NCBI GenBank assembly: GCA_009775095.1
Contig: VSOZ01000010.1
Span: forward strand, 4,306 to 68,305
DNA: 64,000 nt
Direction: 5' to 3'
Source: Muribaculum sp.
Lineage (GTDB): Bacteria > Bacteroidota > Bacteroidia > Bacteroidales > Muribaculaceae
Within the stretch, counting starts at the first letter, position 1. The number at the start of each line of letters is the position of its first letter. Shown here piece by piece: positions 8,327 through 16,773 of this stretch. The notes beneath the pieces are model-generated. The model searched no databases. It was not told the origin of the DNA and worked only from the letters and a program-made list of their open reading frames with translations. The translations under genes and the position numbers were made by a program.

Positions 8327-9547
8327 ATGAATGTAGTTGATCGTTTTTTGCAATACGTTAAATTTGACACTCAGAGTGACGAATTAACCAATCTATGGCC
8401 CTCAACCCCCGGCCAAATGATATTTGCCCAGCATCTGGAAAAAGAATTGCAGAAGCTCGGACTCGAAGAGATCAGCCTTGACGAAAACGGCTACCTGATG
8501 GCAACACTGCCGGCCAACACCGACAAGCCGATAGCTACGATCGGATTCATCGCTCATCTCGATACATCACCCGACCTGTCGGGACGCCATGTCAACCCAC
8601 GCATTGTTAAAAACTACGAGGGCGGCGACATAACACTCAATGAAGAAAAAGGCATAGTGCTCTCGCCCCGCCAGTTTCCGGAGCTTGACCACTACAAAGG
8701 TCAGGACCTTATAGTGACCGACGGCAACACCCTGCTCGGTGCCGACGACAAAGCCGGCATAGCGGAGATAATATCGGCCGTAGAGTACCTTATGCAGCAC
8801 CCTGAGATCAAGCACGGCAAGATACGCATAGCGTTCAATCCTGATGAAGAGATAGGTCAGGGCGCGCACAAGTTTGATGTCGATAAGTTCGGCGCCGACT
8901 GGGCCTACACAATGGACGGCGGCGAAATAGGCGAACTCGAGTATGAGAACTTCAACGCCGCGGCAGCAAAAATAACATTCACCGGCCGCAACGTGCATCC
9001 GGGCTATGCCAAGCACAAGATGCTCAACTCCATACGCATAGCCAACCAGTTCACCTCCATGCTCCCCCGCTGGGAGACCCCCGAACATACCGAAGGCTAC
9101 GAAGGCTTCTTCCACCTCATATCGATAAAGGGCGACGTCGAGAAGACCGAAGTCACATATATAATACGTGACCATGACCGCGACCGCTTCGAGCGACGCA
9201 AAAAAGAGCTTGAGCACCTCGTGAGAAAGGTCAACAACGAGTTTCCCAACAGCACGGCCATCGAGATCAAGGACCAGTACTACAACATGCGCGAGAAGAT
9301 AGAGCCTGTCATGTATGTCGTGGACTACGCCGAGCAGGCCATGCGCAATGTCGGTGTGACACCCCATGTAGTGCCCATACGCGGCGGAACAGACGGCGCA
9401 CAGCTGTCGTTCAAGGGGCTGCCCTGCCCCAACATATTTGCCGGTGGACTCAACTTCCACGGACGCTATGAGTTCGTTCCCATAACCTCGATGGAGAAGG
9501 CCGCTGAAGTCATAGTAGAAATAGCCCGGCTGGTGGCTGAAAGCTGA
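8327..9547 (+). CDS. pepT: Peptidase T (tripeptide aminopeptidase)
   Basis: 406 residues, the usual PepT length. This is a cytosolic M20B zinc peptidase that removes N-terminal residues from tripeptides. Visible metal and catalytic motifs are AHLDTSPD (His77, Asp79), GADDKAG (Asp140/141), PDEEIGQGA (Glu174 catalytic, Glu175) and MDGG, with the final His in NFHGRYE (His378). The dimerisation domain lies between about 205 and 310. It heads a plus-strand run. miaA starts 2 nt after its stop, and the OPT transporter further on makes a peptide-use context plausible. Confidence 0.95.
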   Translation: MNVVDRFLQYVKFDTQSDELTNLWPSTPGQMIFAQHLEKELQKLGLEEISLDENGYLMATLPANTDKPIATIGFIAHLDTSPDLSGRHVNPRIVKNYEGGDITLNEEKGIVLSPRQFPELDHYKGQDLIVTDGNTLLGADDKAGIAEIISAVEYLMQHPEIKHGKIRIAFNPDEEIGQGAHKFDVDKFGADWAYTMDGGEIGELEYENFNAAAAKITFTGRNVHPGYAKHKMLNSIRIANQFTSMLPRWETPEHTEGYEGFFHLISIKGDVEKTEVTYIIRDHDRDRFERRKKELEHLVRKVNNEFPNSTAIEIKDQYYNMREKIEPVMYVVDYAEQAMRNVGVTPHVVPIRGGTDGAQLSFKGLPCPNIFAGGLNFHGRYEFVPITSMEKAAEVIVEIARLVAES

Positions 9548-9549
9548 CC

Positions 9550-10470
9550 ATGCCGCACTGCAGCGACCCTAAACCCACACTTATAGTGGTCACCGGGCCA
9601 ACAGGCTCGGGAAAGACCGACTTATCCATACAGTTGGCGCAACGGCTCGGATGTGAAATCATATCGGCCGACTCGCGCCAACTGTTTCGCGATATACCCA
9701 TAGGCACGGCAGCCCCCGACAGCGCACAGCTCGCGGCAGTACCCCATCATTTTGTAGGCACACTCGCTCTTGACGACTACTACAGCGCCGCACGCTTCGA
9801 GGAGGAGGTCATGGAGCTCCTCCCCCGTCTGTGGAAAAAAAGCCGTTATGCCATAATGTGCGGCGGCTCCATGATGTACATCGACGCCGTGACCCGCGGC
9901 ATCGACGAGCTTCCCACGGTAAGCGAGCAAGTGCGTACCGATATGGCCGCTATATACCGCACTGAAGGCATCGAAGGCCTGCGCGCGCGGCTTCGGTTGC
10001 TCGATCCCGACTACCTGTCGGCAGCCGACCCGGCCAACCACCGCCGGCTCATACACGCCGTGGAGATATGTATCGAAGCCGGGGTGCCGTACTCGTCGTT
10101 ACGCACCGGCACCGTCAAGGAACGGCCGTTTAACATCGTTAAAATGATGATCGACTATCCGCGCCAAGAGCTCTTTGACCGCATAAACCGACGTGTGGAG
10201 AGCATGATTGAGCATGGACTTGTCGAGGAAGCGCGGCGCGTATATCCGATGCGTCATCTGAACTCGCTCAACACTGTGGGCTACAAGGAGTTGTTTGCAT
10301 GGTTTGACGGCGCTATGGACCGCGACACGGCCATAGCTCGCATAGCCAAGAACACCCGTGTCTACGCCAAAAAACAACTCACATGGCTCAAGCGCGACCC
10401 CTCGGTCATCAGGCTGTCACCCGTCACCGCACCGGCCGACGCACTGTCCGCACTCGGCTTACAGACGTAA
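9550..10470 (+). CDS. miaA: tRNA dimethylallyltransferase
   Basis: 306 residues. MiaA transfers a dimethylallyl group to N6 of A37 in tRNAs that read codons starting with U. The P-loop TGPTGSGKT (15-23) and the DSRQLFRDIPIGTA segment (41-54) are diagnostic. The later YPRQELFDRINRRV and GYKELFAW segments are also typical. It is cotranscribed with pepT (2-nt spacing). No unusual features. Confidence 0.95.
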   Translation: MPHCSDPKPTLIVVTGPTGSGKTDLSIQLAQRLGCEIISADSRQLFRDIPIGTAAPDSAQLAAVPHHFVGTLALDDYYSAARFEEEVMELLPRLWKKSRYAIMCGGSMMYIDAVTRGIDELPTVSEQVRTDMAAIYRTEGIEGLRARLRLLDPDYLSAADPANHRRLIHAVEICIEAGVPYSSLRTGTVKERPFNIVKMMIDYPRQELFDRINRRVESMIEHGLVEEARRVYPMRHLNSLNTVGYKELFAWFDGAMDRDTAIARIAKNTRVYAKKQLTWLKRDPSVIRLSPVTAPADALSALGLQT

Positions 10471-10534
10471 AACAATCGATTTTACCCGAATTTTTATTAA
10501 CTTCGCACATCATAATCATTATCACTTATAAATC

Positions 10535-12526
10535 ATGGCCGATACTTCACAGAAACCGGACCACACCGCCGACGACAACGGTGTAGCAGGGCTGCCCGAA
10601 AACGCATTCCGCGAACTCGCAGCCGACGAGCAATACAATCCTATCCTGCATCCGGCTCACGACTATCCCGAGGTGACCCCCTACTCCGTAGCCATGGGTC
10701 TCGTGCTCGCCGTCATATTCAGCGCGGCGGCCGCATATCTGGGTCTGCGTGTGGGTCAGGTATTTGAGGCGGCAATACCGATAGCCATCATCGCCGTGGG
10801 ACTGTCAGGAGCGCTCAACAAGAAAAACGCCCTCGGGCAGAACGTCATCATACAGTCGATCGGCGCATGTTCGGGCGTCATCGTGGCGGGAGCCATCTTC
10901 ACCCTTCCCGCGCTGTATATACTTCAGGCCAAGTATCCCGACATAACCGTCAACTTTATGGAGATATTCCTCAGCTCGCTTTTCGGCGGCATACTCGGCA
11001 TACTCTTCTTCATACCCTTCCGCAAGTATTTCGTGAAGGACATGCACGGCAAATACCCCTTCCCCGAAGCCACGGCCACAACACAGGTGCTCGTAAGCGG
11101 CGAAGGCTCCAAGTCGAGCAACGGCTCACAAGCCAAGACTCTCGTCATAGCCTCGCTCATAGGCGGTATATATGACTATCTGCTGGCCACATTCGGCTGG
11201 TGGGCCGAAAATGTCACCTCAACCGCATCGCAGTGGGGCACGGCGCTCGCCGAGAAGACCAAGCTCGTGTTCAGCGTCAATACAGGCGCGGCTCTGCTCG
11301 GCCTCGGCTACATAGTAGGTCTGAAATACGCGTTTGTCATATTTGCCGGTTCCATATTTGTATGGTGGATAATAATCCCCCTCATGGGAGCCTACGGCGC
11401 TCCGGAGATAGCCTCACTCGAGCCGGGAGTCATATTCAGTGACTACGCCCGCCTGATCGGCATCGGAGGTATAGCCATGGCCGGAGTCATAGGCATCATC
11501 AAGTCATCGTCGATCATAGCTCAGGCCATAGGACTTGCCGGTCGCGAGCTCAAAGGCAAGCAGCAGGGCATAAAGGAAGTACGCTGGCAGTGCGACATAT
11601 CGATGAAGCACATCGTCTATATGATAGCCGTGGCGCTCATAGCCGTACTCGCGTTCTTCTATATAGGAGTCATACATACATTCTGGCAGGCACTCATAGC
11701 TTGGCTGGTTGTGACGGTCATAGCATTCCTCTTTACCACCGTGGCGGCCAACGCCATAGCTATCGTAGGTTCCAATCCCGTATCGGGCATGACGCTTATG
11801 ACACTTATCATAGCGTCGGCCATATTTGTAAGCATCGGGCTTAACGGCACCTCGGGCATCGTGGCCTCGATGGTGATAGGCGGCGTGGTGTGCACGGCGC
11901 TATCCATGGCCGGAGGCTTCGTCACCGACCTCAAGATAGGCTACTGGATAGGCTCGACACCCAAAAAACAGGAGACATGGAAGTTTCTCGGCACACTCGT
12001 GTCGGCAGCCACAGTGGGCGGCGTCATACTCGTACTCAACAAGGTGTACGGTTTCGCAGGGCCCGACGCTCTCGTGGCTCCGCAGGCCAATGCCATGGCC
12101 AAAGTCATCGAACCGCTGATGATGGGCGGCGACACTCCGTGGATACTCTACATGGTCGGTGCCATACTCGCACTGATACTCAACTGGCTCGGAGTGCCCG
12201 CACTCGCATTCTGCCTCGGCATGTTCATACCGTTGCAGCTCAACACTCCCATGCTTGTGGGCGGCGCCATAGCATACTTCGTGTCCAACCGCTCGGCCGA
12301 CGCCGCCGTCAACAACGCCCGTCGCGACCGCGGCACCCTGATAGCCTCGGGACTAATAGCCGGAGGCGCTCTGTTCGGAGTATTTGCGGCACTCACCCGC
12401 TTCGCCGGCTTCGAGTATGACAATCCTCTGTCAATGGGCACAACCCAGATGCTCGGATGCATCATGTATCTGCTCATCATAGCCTACCTGATCTGGGACA
12501 GCATGAGAGCCAAATCACTACGTTAA
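10535..12526 (+). CDS. OPT family oligopeptide transporter
   Basis: 663 residues with about 14-16 predicted hydrophobic helices. The N-terminal YPEVTPYSVAMGLVLAVIFS and YLGLRVGQVFEAAIPIAI segments, and the internal SNPVSGMTLMTLI segment, are typical of the OPT (oligopeptide/metal-peptide) family. Members import peptides or metal chelates by proton symport. The starting ATG follows 64 nt of intergenic DNA containing an imperfect -7 box (TAACTTCG, 10498-10505). The MATE gene follows after 13 nt, so the two are probably cotranscribed. The substrate cannot be told from sequence. Confidence 0.9.
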   Translation: MADTSQKPDHTADDNGVAGLPENAFRELAADEQYNPILHPAHDYPEVTPYSVAMGLVLAVIFSAAAAYLGLRVGQVFEAAIPIAIIAVGLSGALNKKNALGQNVIIQSIGACSGVIVAGAIFTLPALYILQAKYPDITVNFMEIFLSSLFGGILGILFFIPFRKYFVKDMHGKYPFPEATATTQVLVSGEGSKSSNGSQAKTLVIASLIGGIYDYLLATFGWWAENVTSTASQWGTALAEKTKLVFSVNTGAALLGLGYIVGLKYAFVIFAGSIFVWWIIIPLMGAYGAPEIASLEPGVIFSDYARLIGIGGIAMAGVIGIIKSSSIIAQAIGLAGRELKGKQQGIKEVRWQCDISMKHIVYMIAVALIAVLAFFYIGVIHTFWQALIAWLVVTVIAFLFTTVAANAIAIVGSNPVSGMTLMTLIIASAIFVSIGLNGTSGIVASMVIGGVVCTALSMAGGFVTDLKIGYWIGSTPKKQETWKFLGTLVSAATVGGVILVLNKVYGFAGPDALVAPQANAMAKVIEPLMMGGDTPWILYMVGAILALILNWLGVPALAFCLGMFIPLQLNTPMLVGGAIAYFVSNRSADAAVNNARRDRGTLIASGLIAGGALFGVFAALTRFAGFEYDNPLSMGTTQMLGCIMYLLIIAYLIWDSMRAKSLR

Positions 12527-12539
12527 GCACCATTTTAAA

Positions 12540-13841
12540 TTGCACATTTCAGCCATAAACCGGCAGATACTGTCGCTCTCCATACCCTCGATAGTCACCA
12601 ACATCACCACTCCACTGTTGAGTCTGGTCGACGTGGCTATCGTGGGCCACATGGGAGCGTCGGATTACATCGCGGCCATAGCCGTGGGCGGCTCGATGTT
12701 CAACATGCTCTACTGGCTTTTCGGCTTCCTGCGTATGGGCTCAAGCGGCATGACCGCGCAGGCCTTCGGCGCCGGCGACGCCAAAGCCCAGTCGCGTGTG
12801 CTTAAACAGGCCCTGCTCGTGGCTATGATAGCCGGCGCGCTGATGATAGCGCTGCAACGCCCCGTGTGCGACGTTGTGCTTCGTTTCATGGACGTGTCGG
12901 GCGACACGGCGCTGTATGCTTCTACATATTTCTATATCCTTATATGGGGCGCCCCCGCAGTACTCGGCAACTACGTGCTGTGCGGATGGCTGCTCGGCAT
13001 GCAGAACTCAAAGGCCACCATGTGGATATCCATTTTCATCAACGTGTGCAACATCGCGGCCAGTTGCATGCTCGTTTTTGTATTCAAGCTCGGCATAACG
13101 GGAGTGGCCACCGGTACACTCACGGCACAGTGGCTCGGCTTCGGTCTGGCGCTGGCCATAGCCGCATGTCGATACAAAATTGTGAAAATAACATTTCATG
13201 AGATTATCGAATGGACCGGGCTGCGACGCTTCTTCCAAGTCAATGTCGACATATTTCTGCGCACCGTATGTCTTGTCACAGTCACCATATGGTTTACCCG
13301 TACCGGAGCCTTGCAAGGACCGGAGATGCTGGCTGTCAACGCTCTGTTGATGCAGTTCTTCACCCTGTTCTCGTTTTTCATGGACGGTTTCGGATTTGCC
13401 GGCGAGGCCATGGCGGGCAAATATGTGGGCGCCAACGATCGGCCAAATCTCAAGGCGAGTGTCGACGCGCTCTGCCGCTGGGCCCTCGTCATAGCCCTTC
13501 TGTTTACGCTGCTCTATTTCGCCGGAGGCGACCTGTTGCTGTCGCTCCTCAGCGACGACAAAATAGTCGTGGCCCACGCCCACGAGTACCTGCACTGGGT
13601 TGTCACGATACCTGTCGTGGGGTTTCTCGCATTCACGTGGGACGGCATATTTATCGGCGCCACAGCCACTCGTGACATGCTACGCTCCATGCTCGGCGCC
13701 ACAGCCATCTTCTTTACCGTGTACTTCATAGCCTATCCTCGCATGCACAACGACGGGCTTTGGCTCGCATTCATCTGCTATCTGTTCACCAGAGGTCTTA
13801 TCCTTACCCTTATTGGACGCCGCTACCGACGGTTGCCATAA
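12540..13841 (+). CDS. MATE family efflux transporter (DinF-like)
   Basis: 433 residues with about 12 hydrophobic segments. The N-terminal INRQILSLSIPSIVTNITTP and LVDVAIVGHMGASDY are classic for the DinF branch of MATE exporters, which expel drugs or metabolites using Na+ or H+ gradients. The start appears to be TTG at 12540. The first in-frame ATG would delete the conserved first helix. The gene is 13 nt downstream of the OPT gene. The substrate is unknown. Confidence 0.88.
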   Translation: MHISAINRQILSLSIPSIVTNITTPLLSLVDVAIVGHMGASDYIAAIAVGGSMFNMLYWLFGFLRMGSSGMTAQAFGAGDAKAQSRVLKQALLVAMIAGALMIALQRPVCDVVLRFMDVSGDTALYASTYFYILIWGAPAVLGNYVLCGWLLGMQNSKATMWISIFINVCNIAASCMLVFVFKLGITGVATGTLTAQWLGFGLALAIAACRYKIVKITFHEIIEWTGLRRFFQVNVDIFLRTVCLVTVTIWFTRTGALQGPEMLAVNALLMQFFTLFSFFMDGFGFAGEAMAGKYVGANDRPNLKASVDALCRWALVIALLFTLLYFAGGDLLLSLLSDDKIVVAHAHEYLHWVVTIPVVGFLAFTWDGIFIGATATRDMLRSMLGATAIFFTVYFIAYPRMHNDGLWLAFICYLFTRGLILTLIGRRYRRLP

Positions 13842-13898
13842 AAATATCACACCACAAAAATAAAAATATGCTTTATAGCATAATTAAAAAACATTTAC

Positions 13899-13906
13899 TA
13901 TCTTTG
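13899..13906 (+). promoter_or_regulatory. -7 box of a small transcription unit
   Basis: TATCTTTG matches TAnnTTTG exactly. The unit it would drive ends at the terminator 14063-14093, giving a transcript of about 180 nt. Confidence 0.55.
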
Positions 13907-13981
13907 CAGTGTTTTAAAGATGAATAATGATTGGTGCTCCAAAGGAAGCTTGGTTTTAGGTTTAATTAAATTTTTGAAGCT

Positions 13982-14080
13982 ATGAGCAATTTTTTGAAAA
14001 CCGCAGCTAAAGTGTATCGTACAGTGAACTATTGTATAGCAAGCGCAGAACTTTACCTGCATGAAGCCGACCGCCGATAA
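13982..14080 (+). CDS. Putative 32-residue small protein
   Basis: The frame ATG AGC AAT ... CGC CGA TAA encodes a 32-residue peptide starting MSNFLKTAAKVYRTVNYC and ending YLHEADRR. It has a promoter 76 nt upstream and a terminator whose left arm is made of the last codons. The stop codon lies in the hairpin loop. The peptide could form one amphipathic helix. I do not recognise the family. The unit could instead be a small RNA with a fortuitous frame. The compact promoter-ORF-terminator layout argues for a real small gene either way. Confidence 0.5.
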   Translation: MSNFLKTAAKVYRTVNYCIASAELYLHEADRR

Positions 14081-14093
14081 TCGGCTTCTTTTT
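14063..14093 (+). terminator. Rho-independent terminator of the small unit
   Basis: GAAGCCGA (14063-14070) pairs perfectly with TCGGCTTC (14081-14088) and is followed by TTTTT. Confidence 0.85.
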
Positions 14094-14109
14094 AACCGAC
14101 TAAAAGACG

Positions 14110-14137
14110 CGTTCCTTCATCAAGGAGCGTTTTTTTA
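14110..14137 (+). terminator. Second tandem terminator
   Basis: CGTTCCTT (14110-14117) pairs with AAGGAGCG (14122-14129) with one G-T wobble, followed by a run of seven T. It sits 17 nt past the first terminator. Confidence 0.7.
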
Positions 14138-14373
14138 TGCCCGGTCCTCTTCTTTTGGCATCAGAAGCAAAACGGGTCAGCAGCAAAATCCGGTTGAAGT
14201 GTTAATTGTCCGATTTTGTTTGCGGATGCAGTACTTGTTTAGAATTAGTTTTGCCCGCAGATTAGAGTCGGAGACTCAAAACTTCGCGTCGGGGACACGA
14301 GACATATCCGGATGGACTTATGTGGAATGTCGCCTGTCTTCGACAGGCATTTGATGTCGTGGGGACTTTGATA

Positions 14374-14454
14374 CCCCACGAACCGCCGTCTGCGGTCACT
14401 TCGTTCCCTTCGCCGACTTATCGTGGGGTTTGCACATAGCGCATCTCTGAAGCG
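14374..14454 (+). repeat. Interspersed palindromic repeat copy
   Basis: Starts CCCCACGAACCGCCGTCTGC, with a matching TCGTGGGG arm at about 14420, then GCGCATCTCTGAAGCGCC as the trailing small hairpin. Close to the 938 copy, and to the reverse complement of the 1-167 copies. Confidence 0.8.
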
Positions 14455-14571
14455 CCCAATTTAACAACTGCTTTTTTGCATTGATCCTGCAAAACCCGAA
14501 TGAGGAGTTAACATATTGCCAACCGGCCACACGGGGAGGCGTACGATTTTGTCGGTGCGTCGGAATGAGGA

Positions 14572-14603
14572 TATGCGGGCGCGGTGGATCGACGTCCCTG
14601 CCG
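14572..14603. repeat. Degraded copy of the GC-rich hairpin repeat
   Basis: TATGCGGGCGCGGTGGATCG... aligns with TATGCGGGCGCCGTGGTACT... at 7928. The right stem arm has decayed (GACGTCCC against GGCGCCC). Confidence 0.5.
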
Positions 14604-14742
14604 TCGTTGCATATACCTCCAAAATATCTTCGTCTGTTTCGTCTGCAAACTTCTGTACCTATGTATCTTTATACAATTTTTCACCCTGATTGTTTTAACT
14701 CGTAAACCGTGTTTTGCTGCTGACCTCTTTTAATAGGGGTAT

Positions 14743-14778
14743 AAAAAGAGTCTGCGACTCACAAGTAGCCGCAGACTC
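14743..14778 (-). terminator. Terminator of the small beta-barrel gene
   Basis: GAGTCTGCG (14748-14756) pairs with CGCAGACTC (14770-14778). On the minus strand the hairpin is followed by TTTTT (14747-14743). It lies 22 nt beyond the stop of the gene at 14801. Confidence 0.85.
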
Positions 14779-14800
14779 AAACAAGGATTGCTTACGTTAT

Positions 14801-15361
14801 TTAGAAATTGTATCCGAGTGATATGGCAAGGTTGTTGTATTTGGGATCGACGTTGTCAAAAGCCTTTGTAAGACCGAATTGATACTGGATGCCAACGAGG
14901 AATTTGTGGAAGGTATAGCCTGCTCCGACTCCGAGACCCATCTGGAAGCGTTTGCCGTCAGCCCCGTCCTTGAAGGCGTCGCCCGCTATTCCGAAGTCCA
15001 GATAGGGACCAAAGTTTACCTGAAGTTGTGATGCTTCGGCAAAGTTAAGGCGATAGGATGCGTACACCGGTATCTCTATAAAGTCGGCGGAGCCGTCTTT
15101 AACACCTTTTCCTGTGTAAAGAATACCTGAGTTGACCGAAAAACTGTTTATGATATTCCAGTCGGCTGAAAGTCCGGCATGGAAGCTGGTCCTTGAGTCC
15201 ACGCCTGAAGGCATATCGGTCATTTTGGCAATGTTAAGACCGGCACGGACACCGAGAGTAAACTTCTTTTCGGCAGCTTCACCATCCCACAAAGTCTGAG
15301 CCGACACTCCGAGAGCGCATACGGCTGCAAAAACGGCAAGAAATAACTTTTTCATAATCAT
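14801..15361 (-). CDS. Small outer-membrane beta-barrel protein (porin/PorT-like family)
   Basis: 186 residues. A signal peptide (about 1-22, ending VSAQT) is followed by alternating hydrophobic and polar strands with recurring Gly/aromatic pairs: FTLGVRAGLNIAKM at the start, and LAISLGYNF ending on the C-terminal Phe typical of outer-membrane barrels. This fits the OMP_b-brl_2/PorT-like group of eight-stranded barrels, whose roles are mostly unknown. A second Met at residue 3 is an equally good start. It is probably monocistronic, since a strong terminator follows. Confidence 0.8.
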   Translation of the reverse strand: MIMKKLFLAVFAAVCALGVSAQTLWDGEAAEKKFTLGVRAGLNIAKMTDMPSGVDSRTSFHAGLSADWNIINSFSVNSGILYTGKGVKDGSADFIEIPVYASYRLNFAEASQLQVNFGPYLDFGIAGDAFKDGADGKRFQMGLGVGAGYTFHKFLVGIQYQFGLTKAFDNVDPKYNNLAISLGYNF

Positions 15362-15428
15362 GAATTTTTGATTGGTTAATACTATATTTAAAACTATGTC
15401 TGATTTAATCAGGACACTCCCTTATACT

Positions 15429-16274
15429 CTACCAGTCGAAATATTCGGTCCAGCTGCCTTCGTCATCAAGCTCTCCATACTCATAGTCCTTGTAACTGGC
15501 TCGCATCGAAGCGGGATGACCGTCGCCGTCAAGAGTCCAGATATATTCTTCTATGCCCCTATACTCGCCAATCTCCTGATCCAATTTCAACGGCAGAAGT
15601 TCCGGACCTTTGCCAAGCAGTCCGGCATAGTATGCTTTCTGAAGCTCCTCGAAGTCAAAACCTCCATTACCGTCATACCACATGATATAATAGTCCTTGT
15701 TTTTGACTCCTGAGGGATTGGAGCTGTTTGTATAGGTTACTTTACATGAACCTTTACCGGCACTGCTCTTAGCCGATAGTGACACGGGATTGCCGTCAGA
15801 ATAGCTTACGCTGTAGTCAGCGCTTACACCGTCATCGTCAAGAGGCTTATGATATATAGAGCTGATGCGTCCCTCGCCATTGTAGTTGATGGTCCATTCG
15901 TTGTCATTTGAACGTGCATATCTTATGAAGCCGTCTGCATTGAGCGCTATGCCTATTGTGTACCAGTCACCCTCATATCTTGCTTTCATGATCATATCGT
16001 AGCTTGATGAAGCGCGTCCGGCGTCATCGCTGCTGTAAATGAACTGAACGTCAGAACCGATGGCTGTCACGCGGCCTTCAGCATCGGTAACTACAGCCTG
16101 CCCGGCGACTTTTGCCGGCAAACCCTGCGGAAACACCTTGGCCGGATTGATGGCCTCGACCGAGCCGGGGCCGTTGTTGCCGCCCTCGTCGTCACTGTCA
16201 CTGCTACATGATGTCATAGTCGTAAACGCACATCCCAAGAGTATGGATAGTGCAAGAAAAGAAAATTTCTTCAT
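15429..16274 (-). CDS. DUF4595-like lipoprotein of unknown function
   Basis: 281 residues from the ATG at 16274, which begins a proper lipoprotein signal (MKKFSFLALSILLG... TTMTSC-SSDSDDE). A longer reading to 16337 adds a hydrophilic leader that would spoil the signal. Acidic residues after the Cys suggest surface export. The rest is made of beta-hairpin-like repeats (YNGEGRISSIYH, YSDGNPVSLSA, LDGDGHPASMRASY) that resemble DUF4595 proteins of Bacteroides. No catalytic motif is seen. It lies 67 nt upstream of the small barrel gene on the same strand. Confidence 0.65.
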   Translation of the reverse strand: MKKFSFLALSILLGCAFTTMTSCSSDSDDEGGNNGPGSVEAINPAKVFPQGLPAKVAGQAVVTDAEGRVTAIGSDVQFIYSSDDAGRASSSYDMIMKARYEGDWYTIGIALNADGFIRYARSNDNEWTINYNGEGRISSIYHKPLDDDGVSADYSVSYSDGNPVSLSAKSSAGKGSCKVTYTNSSNPSGVKNKDYYIMWYDGNGGFDFEELQKAYYAGLLGKGPELLPLKLDQEIGEYRGIEEYIWTLDGDGHPASMRASYKDYEYGELDDEGSWTEYFDW

Positions 16275-16658
16275 GTTGTTAAATAATTTATTGGTTGATC
16301 TACTAATCGGGCCAAGCCCGTTGATAAAATTGCACACGAAAAGTCAGGCACCACGCCATGGAGCCTGATATGAATAAATGTCTAAATGATAGGAGTAATT
16401 TCTGATTTTCCCGTCCATTGCCATAGAATCTGTTGCCATTGATGCATGTACACGGCCTGATACACGGGTACATACATATTAAAATTACGATTCTGCAAGA
16501 CGGGACGCAGGATATGTCAATTTTACAGGAGAAGAGCCGTCCCACTACTTTCAGCCTTGTAGGACCGAATTGCCGAGGTAGTGTAATCTCCTTATCGGAA
16601 ATATTGTGAGTTCCGATTTGCACTGCAAAATTATATCGGATTACATGCTTTCACAATA

Positions 16659-16667
16659 CCCCCCCCC
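16659..16667 (+). repeat. C9 homopolymer upstream of dapB
   Basis: Nine consecutive C, 107 nt upstream of the dapB start and about 81 nt upstream of its -7 box. It has the same length as the tract in the PUL regulator. Confidence 0.9.
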
Positions 16668-16747
16668 ATTTTAACATTCGTTAACTCAATGCCCGATTTC
16701 CTCATTACCCGATAGAAGTTTTATTTCGAGATTAATGGAGAATTGTG

Positions 16748-16755
16748 TAATTTTG
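16748..16755 (+). promoter_or_regulatory. -7 box of the dapB operon
   Basis: TAATTTTG matches TAnnTTTG. The ATG at 16774 follows with a leader of only about 15 nt. This argues for the ATG at 16774 over an upstream in-frame ATG at 16735, which lies before the promoter. Confidence 0.55.
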
Positions 16756-16773
16756 TCCAAAATATTGATAAAT

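Larger units (their letters stand above)
14138..14742. other. Gene-free region with decayed repeats
   Basis: Contains one palindromic-repeat copy (14374-14454) and a hairpin GCCTGTC-TT-GACAGGC just before it. It also has a GCGTCGGGGAC motif near 14284 that recurs at 193, and a degraded GC-hairpin relative (14572-14603). Open frames here look non-coding. Confidence 0.55.
16275..16773. other. Intergenic region upstream of dapB
   Basis: About 500 bp between divergent genes. It holds a C9 homopolymer (16659-16667), a CGGGC-caa-GCCCG hairpin near 16308, and the dapB -7 box (16748-16755). No coding region is supported. Confidence 0.55.

Noticed and set aside
8567..9460. Long antisense open frame (297 codons) opposite pepT
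   Set aside because: It is a codon-bias shadow: pepT has all catalytic motifs, and the antisense product has no recognisable features. Similar shadows over topA, miaA and other genes were rejected for the same reason.
13982..14093. 6S RNA or another known structured RNA
   Set aside because: I could not draw the long, bulged rod typical of 6S RNA; only the terminator hairpin is convincing.
14061..14354. 97-codon frame downstream of the small unit
   Set aside because: It runs through two terminator hairpins and into decayed repeats, with no coding character.
16303..16623. Protein gene upstream of the DUF4595-like lipoprotein
   Set aside because: The 106-codon frame lacks typical composition and motifs and overlaps the lipoprotein's upstream region; treated as non-coding.
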